From positions 31,100 to 95,099 of the forward strand of contig NZ_VKDD01000006.1 in assembly GCF_007097525.1 (NCBI RefSeq): DNA of 64,000 bases, written 5' to 3'. Below the pieces are notes generated by a model that saw only the letters and a list, made by a program, of their open reading frames with translations, had not been told where the DNA came from and searched no databases. Shown here piece after piece: positions 56,664 to 64,000 of the stretch. The DNA is from Thalassomonas sp. M1454. Its GTDB lineage: Bacteria; Pseudomonadota; Gammaproteobacteria; Enterobacterales; Alteromonadaceae. Numbering within the stretch: position 1 is the first letter of the stretch; each line of letters begins with the position of its first letter. A program made the position numbers and the translations under genes.

Positions 56664-57602
56664 TTGAGCAAAAACAAATCAATACAAACTGATTTTAAAA
56701 TAAGCTTTTTTCTTCCAAAATATTGGCTTACTTGGTTAGGAGTTATTGTTCTATGGACAATTTCGTGGCTGCCATTTAAATTACAATTAGCCATGGGAAG
56801 AGTTGTAGGTCGCATAATGATGAAGATTGGCGGCACACGTTTAACTGTAGCTCAAAAAAATATAGACGTTTGTTTCCCTGAGCTTAGCGAGAAACAACGA
56901 CATACTATGCTAGTTAAAAACTTTGAAAACACTGGTATTGCCTTGTTTGAAACCGGTATGGGTTGGTGGTGGCCTGATTGGCGCATAAAACGTATTACTA
57001 AAGTATCGGGACTTGAAAAGTTAAATGCAGCTAAAGCCGATGGCAATGGTATATTACTATTAGCTATGCACAATTTATCGCTCGAATTTTGTGGACGAGC
57101 AACTGGTTGTGCCAATCCTGTTGTGGCATTTTACCGACCAAACCATAACCCATTAATGGAGTACTTTCAGCATAGAGGTCGTGCCCGCTCGAATAAATAC
57201 ATGATTGAAAAGACCAATGTTAAAGGCATGATTAAAGCTTTACGTGATGGTGAAACAAGCGTGTATCTTCCCGATCAAGACTATGGTCGCAGTCGCTCTA
57301 TTTTTGTGCCATTTTTTAATGTTCCAGAGACTGCTTCAACCATAGGGACAATGATTTTTGCAAAAGTAAAAAACGTAAAAACTATGATGCTTACCCCAAG
57401 TCGATTACCTGATGATAGTGGCTATCACATTGAGATTAGTGAAGTATTTGATAATTTTCCAAGTGGTGATGACGAAGCTGATATCACCCGTATTAATCAA
57501 GAGCTTGAAGCTGCAATTCGTAAACAACCAGAGCAATATATGTGGTTACATCGCCGCTTTAAAACTAGACCAAATAAAACTGACCCTAAGTTTTATCGAT
57601 AA
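56664..57602 (+). CDS. LpxL-like Kdo2-lipid A acyltransferase
   Basis: 312 aa inner-membrane acyltransferase of the LpxL/LpxM family, TTG start (SKNKSIQTDF). One N-terminal TM helix, H-x4-E active site in AMHNLSLEF, VYLPDQDYG and PEQYMWLHRRFKTRP. Adds a secondary acyl chain to lipid A. Divergent from the hldE-like gene and convergent with glnE. Confidence 0.9.
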   Translation: MSKNKSIQTDFKISFFLPKYWLTWLGVIVLWTISWLPFKLQLAMGRVVGRIMMKIGGTRLTVAQKNIDVCFPELSEKQRHTMLVKNFENTGIALFETGMGWWWPDWRIKRITKVSGLEKLNAAKADGNGILLLAMHNLSLEFCGRATGCANPVVAFYRPNHNPLMEYFQHRGRARSNKYMIEKTNVKGMIKALRDGETSVYLPDQDYGRSRSIFVPFFNVPETASTIGTMIFAKVKNVKTMMLTPSRLPDDSGYHIEISEVFDNFPSGDDEADITRINQELEAAIRKQPEQYMWLHRRFKTRPNKTDPKFYR

Positions 57603-57661
57603 ACTCGATAAATATCAAGGGAGAACAAAATCTCCCTTGGCCAACAAGTTATTTACTCTAT

Positions 57662-60526
57662 CTAATTGCCTAAATATTCATTCCAGATAGTAGATACATT
57701 TTCTCGCTCCTTTAGCATATTTTCATTATCTACAGTGGCCGCTTTATTCTGCAGTACCAATGAATGGCCTAAATCTCTTAATGAGCAATAACTGCTAATA
57801 AGTTCATCTCCCTGTTCTTGGCTAAGTAGATTATCAGTAATTAAGCCTTCAAAAATACGAACATTGTCAGTGAATTCTGTCAAATTCGGTACCGCATGAG
57901 AATTCGCTAAGACTAAGTATTGCGCTAAGAATTCAATATCGGCTAAGCCACCTTTACATTGCTTTATATCAAAGGTTTGCTCTGTTGATTTATCAAGGTG
58001 TTCACGCATACGTTCGCGCATTTTCACCACTTCATCGGCTAATACATTTTGCTCACGTTGTTGCTGCAAAATACTTTTACGAATACGATTAAACTCGTGA
58101 TGTAATTGCTCATCACCACAAATAAACCTAGCCCGCACTAAGGCTTGATGCTCCCAAGTCCATGCTTCTTGTTGTAGGTATTTTTGGTAACTATCAATAT
58201 GAACCACCATAGGACCTGAATCTCCTGATGGTCTTAAACGCATGTCAGCTTCGTAAAGAATTCCGCTGGCAGTACGGGTATTAAATAAATGCTGTATTCG
58301 CTGTGCTAGCTTTAAATAAAACTGCATGCTCGAAATGCACTTTTGTCCATCGGTTTCGTCATTAGGGCAGTTATGCACAAAAACTAAATCTAAATCTGAG
58401 CCATAACCAAGTTCAATACCGCCAAGCTTGCCGTAACCTAACACAGCAAATTTTTTATCCGTGCTACCGATAGTCGATTTAGGTTGACCATAACGATGAA
58501 CCATTTGCTGCCAAGCCATATTAACCACTTCATCTGTAGTAGCTTGTGCAAGGGCCGTCAAATGATCGCTTACCTGCATCACCGGCAATATGCCGGTAAT
58601 ATCTGCTGCCGCTATTTTTAACTGCTTAACTTGCTTAAACTGCCTTAAGCCCTCCATTTGCGCTTCTAAATCATCTTCAGGGATGCGCATTAATGCTTCT
58701 TTTATTTGCCAAGAGTAGTTATTTAACTCAGGCAATGCGTAAAGCAACTTAGGATCGATTAGTTCATCTAATAAAATAGGGAATTTTGCTAAATATTCGG
58801 CTATCCACTCACTGGCCCGGCACAGTTTAAGTAAGTGCTTAAATGCTGGGGCATTTTCATAAAGTAACTCTAAATAAGCCGTTCGTGTAGTTATTCTAGA
58901 TAATACTAATAAAGTTCGCTCTAACGTTATTTCAGGATCGTTTTCATCAACCAATAAGCCGAGTAACACAGGCACAAGTTTATCTAAAATAATTCGGCCT
59001 CGTTGACCGATACTGCGCTTTTTGGCATCAAGCTTGAAATGCTTAATCAGATGATGAATTCGTTCACAAGGCCAATTAGCTTGAGATTGCTCGATCCAGT
59101 TTATTGCTTCTTCATCTTGCCAATCTGCATGCCAATAAGTCACCCAGTGTTCATCGGCATCATTACTTTGTTCACTTTCTTCGCCGATCAACAAGTTAAA
59201 TTCACTGTTAACTAATTCCATATGGCCATGGCACTTACTAAGGTAGTCTTGCCAGTTATCACATGCCATATAGTGAGATAATCTTGCCTGATTTAATTCT
59301 TCATCCGGTAATTGCTGAGTTTGTTGATCGTTAAATGCTTGAATTGCATTTTCACTGTGACGAAGAAAATCATAAGCTTGACGCAATACCTGTTCACTTT
59401 CGCTAGATATACAGTCGTACTTAGTAAGTAATGGTAGAGCTTTTAAAAGGCTACGCTGTTGCAGCTGTGCTTCACGGCCACCTCGGATCAATTGAAAAAC
59501 CTGTACAATAAATTCTATTTCACGAATCCCGCCAGCACCTAATTTTATATTGTTTTGCAACTGTCTGCGTCGTGCTTCTTGTGAAATCATCAACTTCATT
59601 CGCCTGAAGCTCTCAATCACACTAAAATCAATGTAACGACGATAAACAAAAGGCCGAAGCATGGTACTCAACTGGTTGTGATAAATACTATTGCCAATTA
59701 AGCGAGCCTTAAGCATGGCATAACGCTCCCAATCACGGCCTTGATCTTGATAATAATTTTCGATGGCTGAAAAACTCATCACTAAAGGGCCACTATCGCC
59801 AAAAGGACGCAAGCGCATATCAACACGAAAAACAAAGCCATCGGCGGTTACTTGGTTGAGTGCATTAATCAATTTTTGCCCTAAGCGAGTAAAATACTGC
59901 TGATTATCAAGTGCGCGACGATGCCCCACGGTTTCACCTGTATCAGGATAAGCAAAAATCAAATCAATATCTGATGAAAAGTTTAATTCTTTACCGCCAA
60001 GTTTACCCATTGCATAAACAAGTAAAGATTGCTCCTCACCTAAACTATTTTGCGGGGTTCCCCATAAAGACTTACAATAAATTGATAACCAATTTAGTGC
60101 CCCTTCAATTAAACAATCAGCTAAAGATGACAAATTACTTAATGATGTTTCTAGTGGCGTTTTATGACATAAATCGGCAATAGCAATTGCGGTTAAATAC
60201 TTCCTACGAAACAAACGTAAACACCGCATTAACTCATCTTCTGTTTTACACTCTTCAATGCTTGCCGACAAGAGTCCTTTAAAATCAACAGGTTCAGTTA
60301 AATCAGTCGATAACAAATCCAACGCCCACTCAGGGTAAGTAGATATTTGCGTGAAAACAAAATCACTTAAGGTAAACGCATATTTATAAAGGTTAATTTG
60401 CTCGTTTGATAGTTGCTCAACAGTTTCAGGGGAGGATTCACTAAAACGTTGCCAATAGCTCTGTTGACAGTTTTGTAAAACAGGCGCTAGCTCTGATGTT
60501 AATGCAATGGAGTCAAAATTTTTCAC
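57662..60526 (-). CDS. glnE: Glutamine synthetase adenylyltransferase/deadenylase
   Basis: 954 aa bifunctional enzyme that adenylylates and deadenylylates glutamine synthetase. Two nucleotidyltransferase domains: N-terminal with FSSDIDLIFAY (deadenylylase) and C-terminal with GYGSDLDLVFVHN (adenylylase), joined by a helical region. Both Asp pairs are intact. Full length. Confidence 0.97.
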   Translation of the reverse strand: MKNFDSIALTSELAPVLQNCQQSYWQRFSESSPETVEQLSNEQINLYKYAFTLSDFVFTQISTYPEWALDLLSTDLTEPVDFKGLLSASIEECKTEDELMRCLRLFRRKYLTAIAIADLCHKTPLETSLSNLSSLADCLIEGALNWLSIYCKSLWGTPQNSLGEEQSLLVYAMGKLGGKELNFSSDIDLIFAYPDTGETVGHRRALDNQQYFTRLGQKLINALNQVTADGFVFRVDMRLRPFGDSGPLVMSFSAIENYYQDQGRDWERYAMLKARLIGNSIYHNQLSTMLRPFVYRRYIDFSVIESFRRMKLMISQEARRRQLQNNIKLGAGGIREIEFIVQVFQLIRGGREAQLQQRSLLKALPLLTKYDCISSESEQVLRQAYDFLRHSENAIQAFNDQQTQQLPDEELNQARLSHYMACDNWQDYLSKCHGHMELVNSEFNLLIGEESEQSNDADEHWVTYWHADWQDEEAINWIEQSQANWPCERIHHLIKHFKLDAKKRSIGQRGRIILDKLVPVLLGLLVDENDPEITLERTLLVLSRITTRTAYLELLYENAPAFKHLLKLCRASEWIAEYLAKFPILLDELIDPKLLYALPELNNYSWQIKEALMRIPEDDLEAQMEGLRQFKQVKQLKIAAADITGILPVMQVSDHLTALAQATTDEVVNMAWQQMVHRYGQPKSTIGSTDKKFAVLGYGKLGGIELGYGSDLDLVFVHNCPNDETDGQKCISSMQFYLKLAQRIQHLFNTRTASGILYEADMRLRPSGDSGPMVVHIDSYQKYLQQEAWTWEHQALVRARFICGDEQLHHEFNRIRKSILQQQREQNVLADEVVKMRERMREHLDKSTEQTFDIKQCKGGLADIEFLAQYLVLANSHAVPNLTEFTDNVRIFEGLITDNLLSQEQGDELISSYCSLRDLGHSLVLQNKAATVDNENMLKERENVSTIWNEYLGN

Positions 60527-60583
60527 AATAGTTAAATTTCCATTTATTGATATAATTTTTATCTATTAATAAACTAGTTATTA

Positions 60584-60596
60584 GACATATTATGTC
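60584..60596. promoter_or_regulatory. GACATATTATGTC palindrome, copy 1
   Basis: Odd-length palindrome (GACATA-T-TATGTC) 57 bp upstream of the lipoprotein gene at 60653, in the glnE/lipoprotein divergent region. The same sequence occurs twice upstream of the DUF2170 gene, so it is probably a regulator binding site. Confidence 0.65.
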
Positions 60597-60652
60597 AAAG
60601 GTGTTATTAATATCGCCTTCACTTTAGCATTTTTGAAGGAAATTAAGCAGGA

Positions 60653-61633
60653 ATGCAAATAATAAAACTAGTATTACTTTTTAGCCTACTGTGTTTAAGT
60701 GCCTGTGGCGATCCTTATCTACAAAAGATAGAAGATCAAACCCCAGTTACTGAGCAACGTATCCAGCAATTAAGCCAAGCTTTAGATAATGGTCAAATAC
60801 GCAACGCTAATTTAATTAACCAGTATGCCAAGCAAGTTTTAACTTTAAAACCTGAATTATCAAGCCTAATTGACGAATTTAAAAAAGATGCGACCTCACA
60901 AGGTCCTATGTATCTTTCCTTGCTGGATCGCATCAACACAGTTAAATCCCAACCACAGATATTTGAAAGTAGCCAAGCAATTTATCAAGAGTTATTAAAT
61001 ATTTATCAGGCTGCAGATCCCGTACTGTACTCGGATGCATTAAGTGACCCACTTAATGTACTAGCTGATATGTCTGATGGCGCGCTACCAAGAGTAAACT
61101 CTTTAAGTAAAGAGCAGAGTCTAGCAGCTAATAATGCTCAAGACTTTGGTGTAGGATCGCAACTTGTCGGTAACCCGTCATACGGAAGTTGGCAAACTAA
61201 TAGCTCAGGTACTTCGTTTTGGGCTTGGTATGGTATGTATTCAATGATGGGCAACATCTTTGGTAACAACCGTATATCTTATGATAATTGGGGGCGTAAT
61301 AGAGGCTACAGTTATTATAATGATTATGGTCGTAGCCGTTATACATCCCCAACTGATTTTCGTAAGCAAAGCCAAGTTGAAAACCGTACTAAAAAATCTT
61401 TTGCCAGCAGAGGGCAAAAATTTACCAGTGCCTATAGTAAAAATAGAACAGGCTCTGCAGGTTTATCGAAGCAAAGTCAGTATGCACAAAAATCGGCAAG
61501 CAAATTTCGCAGTAATTCCCCAAGTAAGTCGAAGTTTAGTAGCAAATCTAAATATGCTCAAAAACAAACTAAGCCACGCTTTCGCCAAAAAAGAAAATCA
61601 TTTATATCACGCAGTTTTAGACGTCGTAGATAA
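60653..61633 (+). CDS. Lipoprotein of unknown function with basic Ser/Tyr/Arg-rich tail
   Basis: 326 aa. MQIIKLVLLFSLLCLSACGD gives a clear lipobox with lipidated Cys18. Residues about 25-150 are helical (LSQALDNGQIRNANLINQYA); the last 120 are enriched in Arg, Lys, Ser, Tyr and Gln (FRQKRKSFISRSFRRRR) and probably disordered. No recognised domain. Leads a cluster with DUF350, DUF2170 and PspA proteins and carries the palindrome at 60584 in its promoter, so an envelope-stress role is inferred. Confidence 0.75.
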   Translation: MQIIKLVLLFSLLCLSACGDPYLQKIEDQTPVTEQRIQQLSQALDNGQIRNANLINQYAKQVLTLKPELSSLIDEFKKDATSQGPMYLSLLDRINTVKSQPQIFESSQAIYQELLNIYQAADPVLYSDALSDPLNVLADMSDGALPRVNSLSKEQSLAANNAQDFGVGSQLVGNPSYGSWQTNSSGTSFWAWYGMYSMMGNIFGNNRISYDNWGRNRGYSYYNDYGRSRYTSPTDFRKQSQVENRTKKSFASRGQKFTSAYSKNRTGSAGLSKQSQYAQKSASKFRSNSPSKSKFSSKSKYAQKQTKPRFRQKRKSFISRSFRRRR

Positions 61634-61645
61634 CAGGAAAAATTC

Positions 61646-62548
61646 ATGGAAAACTTATTACAATTTGCTGCAATCGATCAGCACATACTCACCATTTTAG
61701 TTATTGATATAGCTATTGCTATATTGCTTTTATCAGCAATGCGTTTTATTGCTGGGCTAACAGCTAAGGTCAACACTACCGATGAATTGGCAGTTAAAGA
61801 TAATTTTGCTTTTGGCATCAGTGTCGCGGGAAGCGTTGCTGCGCTAGGTATTGTCTTAACAGGTGCTATAACCGGTGAACACTCTGTAAGTTACGAAGTA
61901 GAAGCTATTGGTATGTTTGCTTACGGTTTATTTGGATTAATGTTAATTAAGCTAGGTCGATTAATACATGACAAATTTGCCCTACAGCACTTAGATAAAA
62001 TCGCTGAAATTAAAAATCGTAACATCTCTGTTGGTATTATTGATGCGGCGAGTGTAATTGCAACAGCAATAGTGATCCGCGCAGTATTGATCTGGGTTGA
62101 CGGTCTTGATGTCTACACATTTGTTGCTATCGCAAGTGGCTTTATTGTGTCACAAGTTATCTTAGTTTTAGTTACTCGTATTCGAGAATCTCATTTTGCA
62201 AAAAACAATCAAAAAGATTGTATGCAAGAAGCATTGACCGATGGCCAAGTCGCAATTGCTATCCGCTATAGTGGTCATATCATATCAACTTCATTAGCAG
62301 TAACTGCCGCTAGCTTTTTCCTAGTTTATACCCCAGAAACCATAGTAGAAAATTTATTAGGCTGGTTAATATTTGGCTTGATAATGACGGTTGTTGTTTC
62401 AGTGTTAACAGGTATAGCTAAACGTATCGTACTTTGGGGCATTAATATGGCTGAAGAAGTAGATCAACAACATAATGTTGGAGTTGCATGTGTAGAGATG
62501 GCTGTAAGCATTTCTATTGCACTAATTTTAACGGCATTAATGCTTTAA
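61646..62548 (+). CDS. DUF350 membrane protein, tandem duplication (YjfL-like)
   Basis: 300 aa with about eight TM helices in two DUF350 units (residues about 16-145 and 155-298); compare NFAFGISVAGSVAALGIVLTGA in the first with QVAIAIRYSGHIISTSLAVTAA in the second. Starts 12 bp after the lipoprotein gene. The family is associated with PspA-like proteins in yjf-type operons; function unknown. Confidence 0.88.
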   Translation: MENLLQFAAIDQHILTILVIDIAIAILLLSAMRFIAGLTAKVNTTDELAVKDNFAFGISVAGSVAALGIVLTGAITGEHSVSYEVEAIGMFAYGLFGLMLIKLGRLIHDKFALQHLDKIAEIKNRNISVGIIDAASVIATAIVIRAVLIWVDGLDVYTFVAIASGFIVSQVILVLVTRIRESHFAKNNQKDCMQEALTDGQVAIAIRYSGHIISTSLAVTAASFFLVYTPETIVENLLGWLIFGLIMTVVVSVLTGIAKRIVLWGINMAEEVDQQHNVGVACVEMAVSISIALILTALML

Positions 62549-62596
62549 ACAAAAGCGTTAATAAATAACTTAACTAATATTTATCAAATTAATTAT

Positions 62597-62625
62597 TTGA
62601 CATATTATGTCAGCATGCTAAATTA
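62597..62625 (+). promoter_or_regulatory. Promoter with overlapping palindrome copy 2
   Basis: A perfect -35 TTGACA (62597-62602) overlaps the palindrome GACATATTATGTC (62599-62611); TAAATT follows after a 16-bp spacer as the -10. A protein bound to the palindrome would cover the -35, consistent with repression of the DUF2170-PspA operon. Confidence 0.6.
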
Positions 62626-62635
62626 AACATCAATT

Positions 62636-62648
62636 GACATAATATGTC
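62636..62648. promoter_or_regulatory. GACATAATATGTC palindrome, copy 3
   Basis: Same 13-bp palindrome with the central base inverted, 37 bp from copy 2 (about 3.5 helical turns) and 45 bp before the DUF2170 start. A TTGACA (62634-62639) again overlaps it, but no good -10 follows. Confidence 0.65.
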
Positions 62649-62692
62649 TTAGATAAAGAATACATATTATTTTGATAAACATAAGGAAGACA

Positions 62693-63106
62693 ATGAATAT
62701 CCATAAAATCGCCGACCATTTAAATGAGTTAGCAGATTCATCTGCAACCGGTTTAATTTTTGATTGCCAACCAATTTCAGGTGAAATTGATGTATTACAA
62801 ATAACAATCGCAAATAGAGAAGAGTTGCCTATTTTTGTTTCTGTTACTGACGATCAAGTATTATGTATTACTTACCTTTGGGGCGAACAAGAAGTCAAAG
62901 CTGAAAAACGAGTATCTATGCTTGAAGCTATGCTTGAAATGAGCATTCCAATGCCACTTTCGTCTTTTTCAAAAATTGGCGATAAGTATGTAATTTTCGG
63001 TGCACTATCTGTCAATTCCTCTTTTGCCGATATTGAACATGAATTAGCGGTTTTAAGTAACAACGCCATTGAAGTCATTGCTGACATGGATGAGTTTTTA
63101 ATTTAA
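62693..63106 (+). CDS. DUF2170 protein (YjfI-like)
   Basis: 137 aa cytoplasmic protein. LPIFVSVTDDQVLCITYLWGEQEVK and MLEMSIPMPLSSFSKIGDKYVIFGALS are DUF2170 signatures. ATG at 62693 has AAGGAAG 4-10 bases upstream; the TTG at 62672 is rejected. Precedes a PspA-family gene, as yjfI precedes yjfJ in E. coli. Function unknown. Confidence 0.88.
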   Translation: MNIHKIADHLNELADSSATGLIFDCQPISGEIDVLQITIANREELPIFVSVTDDQVLCITYLWGEQEVKAEKRVSMLEAMLEMSIPMPLSSFSKIGDKYVIFGALSVNSSFADIEHELAVLSNNAIEVIADMDEFLI

Positions 63107-63142
63107 ATCTAGATTGTTATAAAACAATTTAATGGAGTAAAT

Positions 63143-63832
63143 ATGAGTATTTTTAAAAAAATCATGACCGCAATTAGAGGCGGAGCAACTGAAATAGGTG
63201 AAGGCATTGTTGATGCAAATTCAACCCGTATTTTTGAGCAAGAAATTCGTGATGCCGAGCATCATTTAACTAAAGCTAAACGTGATTTAACTGCCGTTAT
63301 GGCACAGCAAATGTCAGCTAATAGAGAAGTAGACAGATTAAAGCGTGATATTGCCGAGCACGAAGGTTATGTTGCCCAAGCTTTAGAAAAAAATAATGAA
63401 GCACTTGCTCTACAAGTCGCTGAAAAAGTTGCAAGTTTAGAAAGTGAATTGTCTACACAACAACAAGCCCTTGATAGTTTCAGTGCCAATGCTGATAGAC
63501 TAAAAGAGTTAGTTAAAAAAGGTGAACGCCAAGTAGCAGAATTCAAACGCCAGCTATCTATGGTTAAGACTACCGATAGTGTACAAAAAGCTACATCAGC
63601 GATTACCGATAATTTTTCATCAAGTAGCTCAAAGCTATTAAGTGCAAAAGACTCTCTTGAGCGCATTAAAGCTAAACAACAAAAATTTGATGACCAACTA
63701 AAAGCTGCGGAAGTACTCGAATCAGAAAGCTCTGACAGCTCACTCGAAGCGCAACTTAAAGCCGCTGGTATTGGTCAACAAGACAACAGCGCAAATTCAG
63801 TTTTAGAGCGTATAAAAGCTAAGCAAAACTAA
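63143..63832 (+). CDS. PspA/IM30-family protein (YjfJ-like)
   Basis: 229 aa, largely coiled coil. Starts IFKKIMTAIRGGATEIGEG, then a long helical hairpin (about 30-150) typical of ESCRT-III-like membrane-remodelling proteins. The motif LERIKAKQ occurs twice, near residue 172 and at the C-terminus. Distinct from housekeeping PspA: no pspF or pspBC nearby and no sigma-54 promoter seen. Confidence 0.9.
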   Translation: MSIFKKIMTAIRGGATEIGEGIVDANSTRIFEQEIRDAEHHLTKAKRDLTAVMAQQMSANREVDRLKRDIAEHEGYVAQALEKNNEALALQVAEKVASLESELSTQQQALDSFSANADRLKELVKKGERQVAEFKRQLSMVKTTDSVQKATSAITDNFSSSSSKLLSAKDSLERIKAKQQKFDDQLKAAEVLESESSDSSLEAQLKAAGIGQQDNSANSVLERIKAKQN

Positions 63833-63839
63833 ATTGATA

Positions 63840-63863
63840 AAGGCATCTCTATGATGCCTTTTT
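63840..63863 (+). terminator. Terminator after the PspA-family gene
   Basis: An 8-bp stem (AAGGCATC at 63840-63847 with GATGCCTT at 63853-63860) and 5-nt loop followed by a T-run. It separates the PspA gene from the next gene, which may be a second transcript or depend on readthrough. Confidence 0.8.
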
Positions 63864-63895
63864 GTTTAGAGAGATAGTAAAGATCAAGGTTATTA

Positions 63896-64000
63896 ATGAG
63901 TTTCTTTAAAAAATTATTTAATAAAAATCAAAACCAAACAAGACAGTTAAGCCAAGTATCAGAGCTTATCGCTAAAGATATTATTGTTTTTAGTGACAGT
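63896..64000 (+). CDS. Start of a probable DUF2491 (YjfK-like) gene, cut by window end
   Basis: First 35 codons only (MSFFKKLFNKNQNQTRQ...). The N-terminus and position after the PspA-family gene fit YjfK/DUF2491, but too little is present to be certain. Confidence 0.5.
   Translation, partial: MSFFKKLFNKNQNQTRQLSQVSELIAKDIIVFSDS

Noticed and set aside
1-64000. CRISPR array, phage, transposase or integrase
   Set aside because: No regularly spaced direct repeats and no such coding sequence on either strand.

Overview
The window is AT-rich chromosomal DNA from a marine gammaproteobacterium, most likely Alteromonadales and close to Colwelliaceae (Colwellia/Thalassotalea-like). The reasons are the conserved core-gene neighbourhoods (lptFG / pepA-holC-valS; parC-plsC; tolC / nudF-yqiB-cpdA-yqiA-parE; glnE next to an hldE-like gene), a complete proteobacterial dedicated sortase (Pds) locus, a GlyGly-CTERM secreted protein, and several plant or algal polysaccharide genes. 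I see no phage, integrase, insertion sequence or CRISPR array. No gene-free stretch exceeds about 300 bases.

Layout. 1-8.96 kb: beta-glucoside and cellobionate catabolism. A GH1 beta-glucosidase (cut by the window edge), a GPH sugar transporter and a LacI regulator lie on the + strand. Convergent to them is a second operon: a GPH transporter, a fused GH94 phosphorylase-gluconokinase and a secreted CBM9-like protein, with a perfect LacI-type palindrome in its promoter. 9.0-16.0 kb: sortase, its VIT/vWA target, PdsO and the PdsR/PdsS two-component pair. 16.2-19.4 kb: glycogen synthesis (stand-alone CBM48-like protein, glgC, glgA). 19.5-22.5 kb: a GAF protein resembling free-methionine-(R)-sulfoxide reductase behind a MetJ operator, divergent from a folX-folM-folE tetrahydromonapterin operon. 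22.5-25.5 kb: thioesterase, secreted DsrE protein and a DUF1326/DUF2182 metal-protein-like pair. 25.5-33.7 kb: hemicellulose-related genes (sulfatase-GH10 pair, SASA-type esterase, GlyGly-CTERM protein with a GH12-like domain), an alpha/beta hydrolase and an LRR-protein kinase. 34-45 kb: RidA, tRNA-Leu(CAA), RDD protein, lptFG, pepA-holC-valS, a DUF481 protein, rraB and plsC. 45-53.6 kb: parC, parE and their usual neighbours. 53.7-60.5 kb: tolC, a full-length but apparently inactive HldE paralogue, an LpxL-like acyltransferase and glnE. 60.6-64 kb: a yjf-like membrane-stress cluster (lipoprotein, DUF350, DUF2170, PspA family, probable DUF2491) with three copies of one palindrome in its promoters.

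How the parts fit. The first region reads as import of beta-glucosides and of an aldonate disaccharide, followed by phosphorolysis to glucose 1-phosphate plus gluconate and direct phosphorylation of gluconate by the fused kinase. Glucose 1-phosphate is also the GlgC substrate, so the adjacent glycogen genes could store part of that carbon (inference). The strongest items for a second look are the phosphorylase-kinase fusion, the HldE pseudoenzyme at the hldE locus, the MetJ operator before the fRMsr-like GAF gene, the repeated GACATATTATGTC operator in the yjf-like cluster, and cpdA, whose conserved N-terminus has no ATG/GTG/TTG start.
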